NCBI GenBank assembly: GCA_041166025.1
Contig: JBEAMJ010000066.1
Coordinates: 1 to 6,346 of the forward strand
Direction: 5' to 3'
Length of the DNA stretch: 6,346 nt
Origin: UBA7672 sp041166025
Lineage (GTDB): Bacteria > Pseudomonadota > Alphaproteobacteria > Caulobacterales > Hyphomonadaceae
The notes below the pieces were generated by a model. That model was not told the DNA's origin and did no database searches. It saw only the letters and a program-made list of their open reading frames with translations. Shown piece after piece: positions 4,516 through 6,346 of the stretch. Positions within the stretch are counted from its first letter, which is position 1. Every line of letters begins with the position of its first letter. Position numbers and translations under genes: made by a program.

Positions 4516-6346
4516 GCTCGGCTAACATCTCAGCTCCTGCTGCGCCGCCTGCGCGGCTTCACCTTGCAATTACGGGGCATCGCGAGGGAAACGCGGCATT
4601 TGCGGCGAACCGTGTTCGCATCGAGGCGGTGCTTGGCGAGGTGCTCGACATTGTCGCAGACGCGGCCAAGGCAGAAATGGCGCATGTCGAGATCGCCCCG
4701 CCGCGCTTCCATTCCATGCTGTCCGAGGGGGCGGACCTGATGGGGGCAGACCAGGCGCTGACGCGCGGATGGGAGCTGGTGGCTCCGCTGGGCTTCGGGT
4801 TTGACCTCAATGTGGCGATCAATGCGTTGCCGACGAACGCGGCCGATGCCCGCGCGATGATCGCCGGCGAATGTCCGGCGGACGCCAAGGTGAAGGAACG
4901 CGCCGACACAATCCGCGCCATGGCGGCCCGCGCGCGCCTCTTCGAGATGGCCGACCGTGACGAAGCAATCGCCAGCCTCTTCGTCTCAAGCCTTCAGCAT
5001 CCGGACGACAGGCGCAAGGCAGAGACGTTCGCGGCCGAGTGCTCCCTCCGTGTAGACCTGGCGGCGCGCGTGATGCTGGAGCATTCCGATCTTCTTGTCG
5101 CGATCTGGGACGGTGTCACACGCGCCTTCATTGGCGGGACGGGTCACTGCGTGCACCTGGCGCTTGAAATCGGCGCGCCAGTGGTGTGGATCGACGCCAA
5201 TGCGCCAGACCGTTGGCGGCTGCTGACCAGCCTCGAGGCGCTTGCCGGCATCCCGACGTCGCGTGCGATCGATCCGTCACGCGAGACCGAACTTCGTGCC
5301 TATGTCCACGCTGCGATGAGGCCGGCCCCGCCACGCCGGAAGCACGGCGAGCACAGCAAGCAGGTTGAAGGGACTGAAGCCTTCCAGCGCGAACGCTGGC
5401 GCGCGAAGAGCAATCTGGCGATGCATGGCTACCGCCGGATCGAAGCGCTCTTTGGCGCTGACACCTGGAAAGGCCGCTTCCGCAGGTTAGGACAGAGTTA
5501 CGAGACGCCCGACGCCATTGCGAGCGGAAGCGCCGCCGCCATGCTCGCCCATGCACGCGCACTGCCCGGACAGGATGCGAGCTTCGTCAACGCGGTCGAG
5601 ACAAGCCTGTTGCGGCGTTTTGCGTGGGCGGACGGCATCTCTGCCTATTTGTCTGACGCCTATCGCGGCGGCATGACGCTGAACTTCCTGCTTGCACCAC
5701 TCTCGATCGTTGTTGGCATCGCCTACCTGCCGTTCGCTTCCTCGAACGAGAAGTGGCTGCTTGCAGGTCTGGAATTGGTCCTGCTCATCAGCATTCTTGC
5801 AATCACGACGACGGGCCAGCGCCGACGCTGGCATACGCGCTGGTTCGAGACGCGGCGCGTTGCAGAGTACGCGCGGCACGCGCCGATCATGCTGATGCTC
5901 GGGGTTGTCCGCGCGCCGGCGCGATGGCCGAAAGGCGCCGAGACGTCCTGGCCGGAGTGGTATGCCCGCCGCAGCATACGCGAGGCCGGCCTGCCGCATC
6001 TCAAGATCACGCGGGATTACCTGCGCGAAGCGTTGCAACATCTGCTGGATATCCACGTCGTGCAGCAGCGTGACTATCACGTGTACAAGGCCAAGCGCCT
6101 TGCAGCCGCGCACCGCAATCTCGACCGGCTTTCTGAAATCCTCTTCCTGCTCGCTGTCGTTTCGGTCTCGGCCTACCTCCTGCTCAAGCTGGGCGGCGTA
6201 CTTCACTGGTGGTCGAAGGCGTACACCGATGAGCTCTCCTATCTCTTCACCTTCCTCGGCGTTGCCTTGCCGACCTTTGGCGGGGCGATTGCGGGCATCC
6301 GCTACTTCGGCGACTTCGAGCGCTTCTCATCGATTTCAGACGTAAC
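4512..6346 (+). CDS. SLOG-domain protein with four C-terminal membrane helices (3' end outside window)
   Basis: At least 611 codons are open to the right edge without a stop. Residues 15-265 resemble a SLOG (Smf/LOG/YpsA-like) Rossmann-fold domain: first strand LHLAITGHREGN; HSMLSEGADLMGADQAL (67-83), like the common LAEGAD..AA..AL segment; ELVAPLGFGFDLNVAINA; then SDLLVAIWDG (192-201) and the glycine motif FIGGTGHCVHLALEIGAPVV (206-225). A charged linker of about 120 residues follows. Two hydrophobic pairs come next, about 389-407 with 415-432 and 541-559 with 575-597. Between them is an RRRWHTRWFETRRVAEYAR segment (437-455), like the R..AE..R region of SLATT/DUF4231-type effectors. SLOG domains bind nucleotide-derived ligands, and SLOG or SMODS fusions to 2-TM or 4-TM modules are proposed membrane effectors. 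The start is the first ATG after an in-frame TGA at 4455-4457, and its Shine-Dalgarno is weak. The exact family name is uncertain. Confidence 0.8.
   Translation, partial: MSSANISAPAAPPARLHLAITGHREGNAAFAANRVRIEAVLGEVLDIVADAAKAEMAHVEIAPPRFHSMLSEGADLMGADQALTRGWELVAPLGFGFDLNVAINALPTNAADARAMIAGECPADAKVKERADTIRAMAARARLFEMADRDEAIASLFVSSLQHPDDRRKAETFAAECSLRVDLAARVMLEHSDLLVAIWDGVTRAFIGGTGHCVHLALEIGAPVVWIDANAPDRWRLLTSLEALAGIPTSRAIDPSRETELRAYVHAAMRPAPPRRKHGEHSKQVEGTEAFQRERWRAKSNLAMHGYRRIEALFGADTWKGRFRRLGQSYETPDAIASGSAAAMLAHARALPGQDASFVNAVETSLLRRFAWADGISAYLSDAYRGGMTLNFLLAPLSIVVGIAYLPFASSNEKWLLAGLELVLLISILAITTTGQRRRWHTRWFETRRVAEYARHAPIMLMLGVVRAPARWPKGAETSWPEWYARRSIREAGLPHLKITRDYLREALQHLLDIHVVQQRDYHVYKAKRLAAAHRNLDRLSEILFLLAVVSVSAYLLLKLGGVLHWWSKAYTDELSYLFTFLGVALPTFGGAIAGIRYFGDFERFSSISDV

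Noticed and set aside
5487..6206. 239-codon open frame on the minus strand.
   Set aside because: It lies entirely antisense to the SLOG-TM gene. Its translation is low-complexity, rich in Arg/Gln/Ala, with no recognisable domain, whereas the plus frame has clear domains and membrane helices.
5905..6345. 146-codon plus-strand frame at the right edge.
   Set aside because: It is an out-of-frame, Ser/Arg-rich shadow of the SLOG-TM gene, which is open in another frame through the same bases.
420..6346. Classical Thoeris (thsA/thsB) operon.
   Set aside because: The SLOG protein has no SIR2 domain, the TIR protein is a large WD40 fusion, and a minus-strand gene separates them. At most it is Thoeris-like in logic.

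Overview
The window is GC-rich (by eye above 60%) chromosomal-type DNA whose genes end most codons in G or C. Together with the gene families present, this suggests an alphaproteobacterium of the Hyphomonadaceae/Caulobacterales/Rhodobacterales kind. That placement is an inference from style, not from a marker gene; there is no rRNA, tRNA, CRISPR array or recognisable insertion sequence.

Layout. Positions 1-419 hold no gene I can recognise, only short open frames and small GC-rich dyads. Positions 420-3236 (+) encode a 938-residue protein with an N-terminal TIR domain, one transmembrane helix and about fifteen WD40 repeats. A 34-base gap separates its stop from the stop of a convergent gene (3271-4191, minus strand) for an exported DUF4344-type putative zinc metallopeptidase. 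A divergent 320-base intergenic region (4192-4511) has a promoter and ribosome binding site for the metallopeptidase, a strong plus-sense RNA hairpin, and a possible 31-codon leader ORF that overlaps the next start as ATGA. From 4512 to the right edge (+) runs one open frame of at least 611 codons. It encodes a SLOG-type Rossmann-fold nucleotide-sensing domain followed by four predicted membrane helices, and its C-terminus lies outside the window.

How the parts may fit. TIR domains with the catalytic glutamate can cleave NAD+ or make cyclic ADP-ribose-type signals, and SLOG domains are known to bind such signals (Thoeris ThsA; the N-terminal domain of TRPM2). A membrane-anchored TIR protein next to a SLOG protein with a channel-like 4-TM module is therefore a good candidate for a two-component signalling or defence system: a TIR signal producer and a SLOG-gated membrane effector. 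The charge distribution around the single helix of the TIR protein and the absence of cysteine from its WD40 part suggest that the WD40 array may be periplasmic. That would give an outside-repeat/TM/inside-TIR layout like animal Toll receptors, and would place the array in the same compartment as the exported metallopeptidase. All functional coupling here is inference from domains and proximity.
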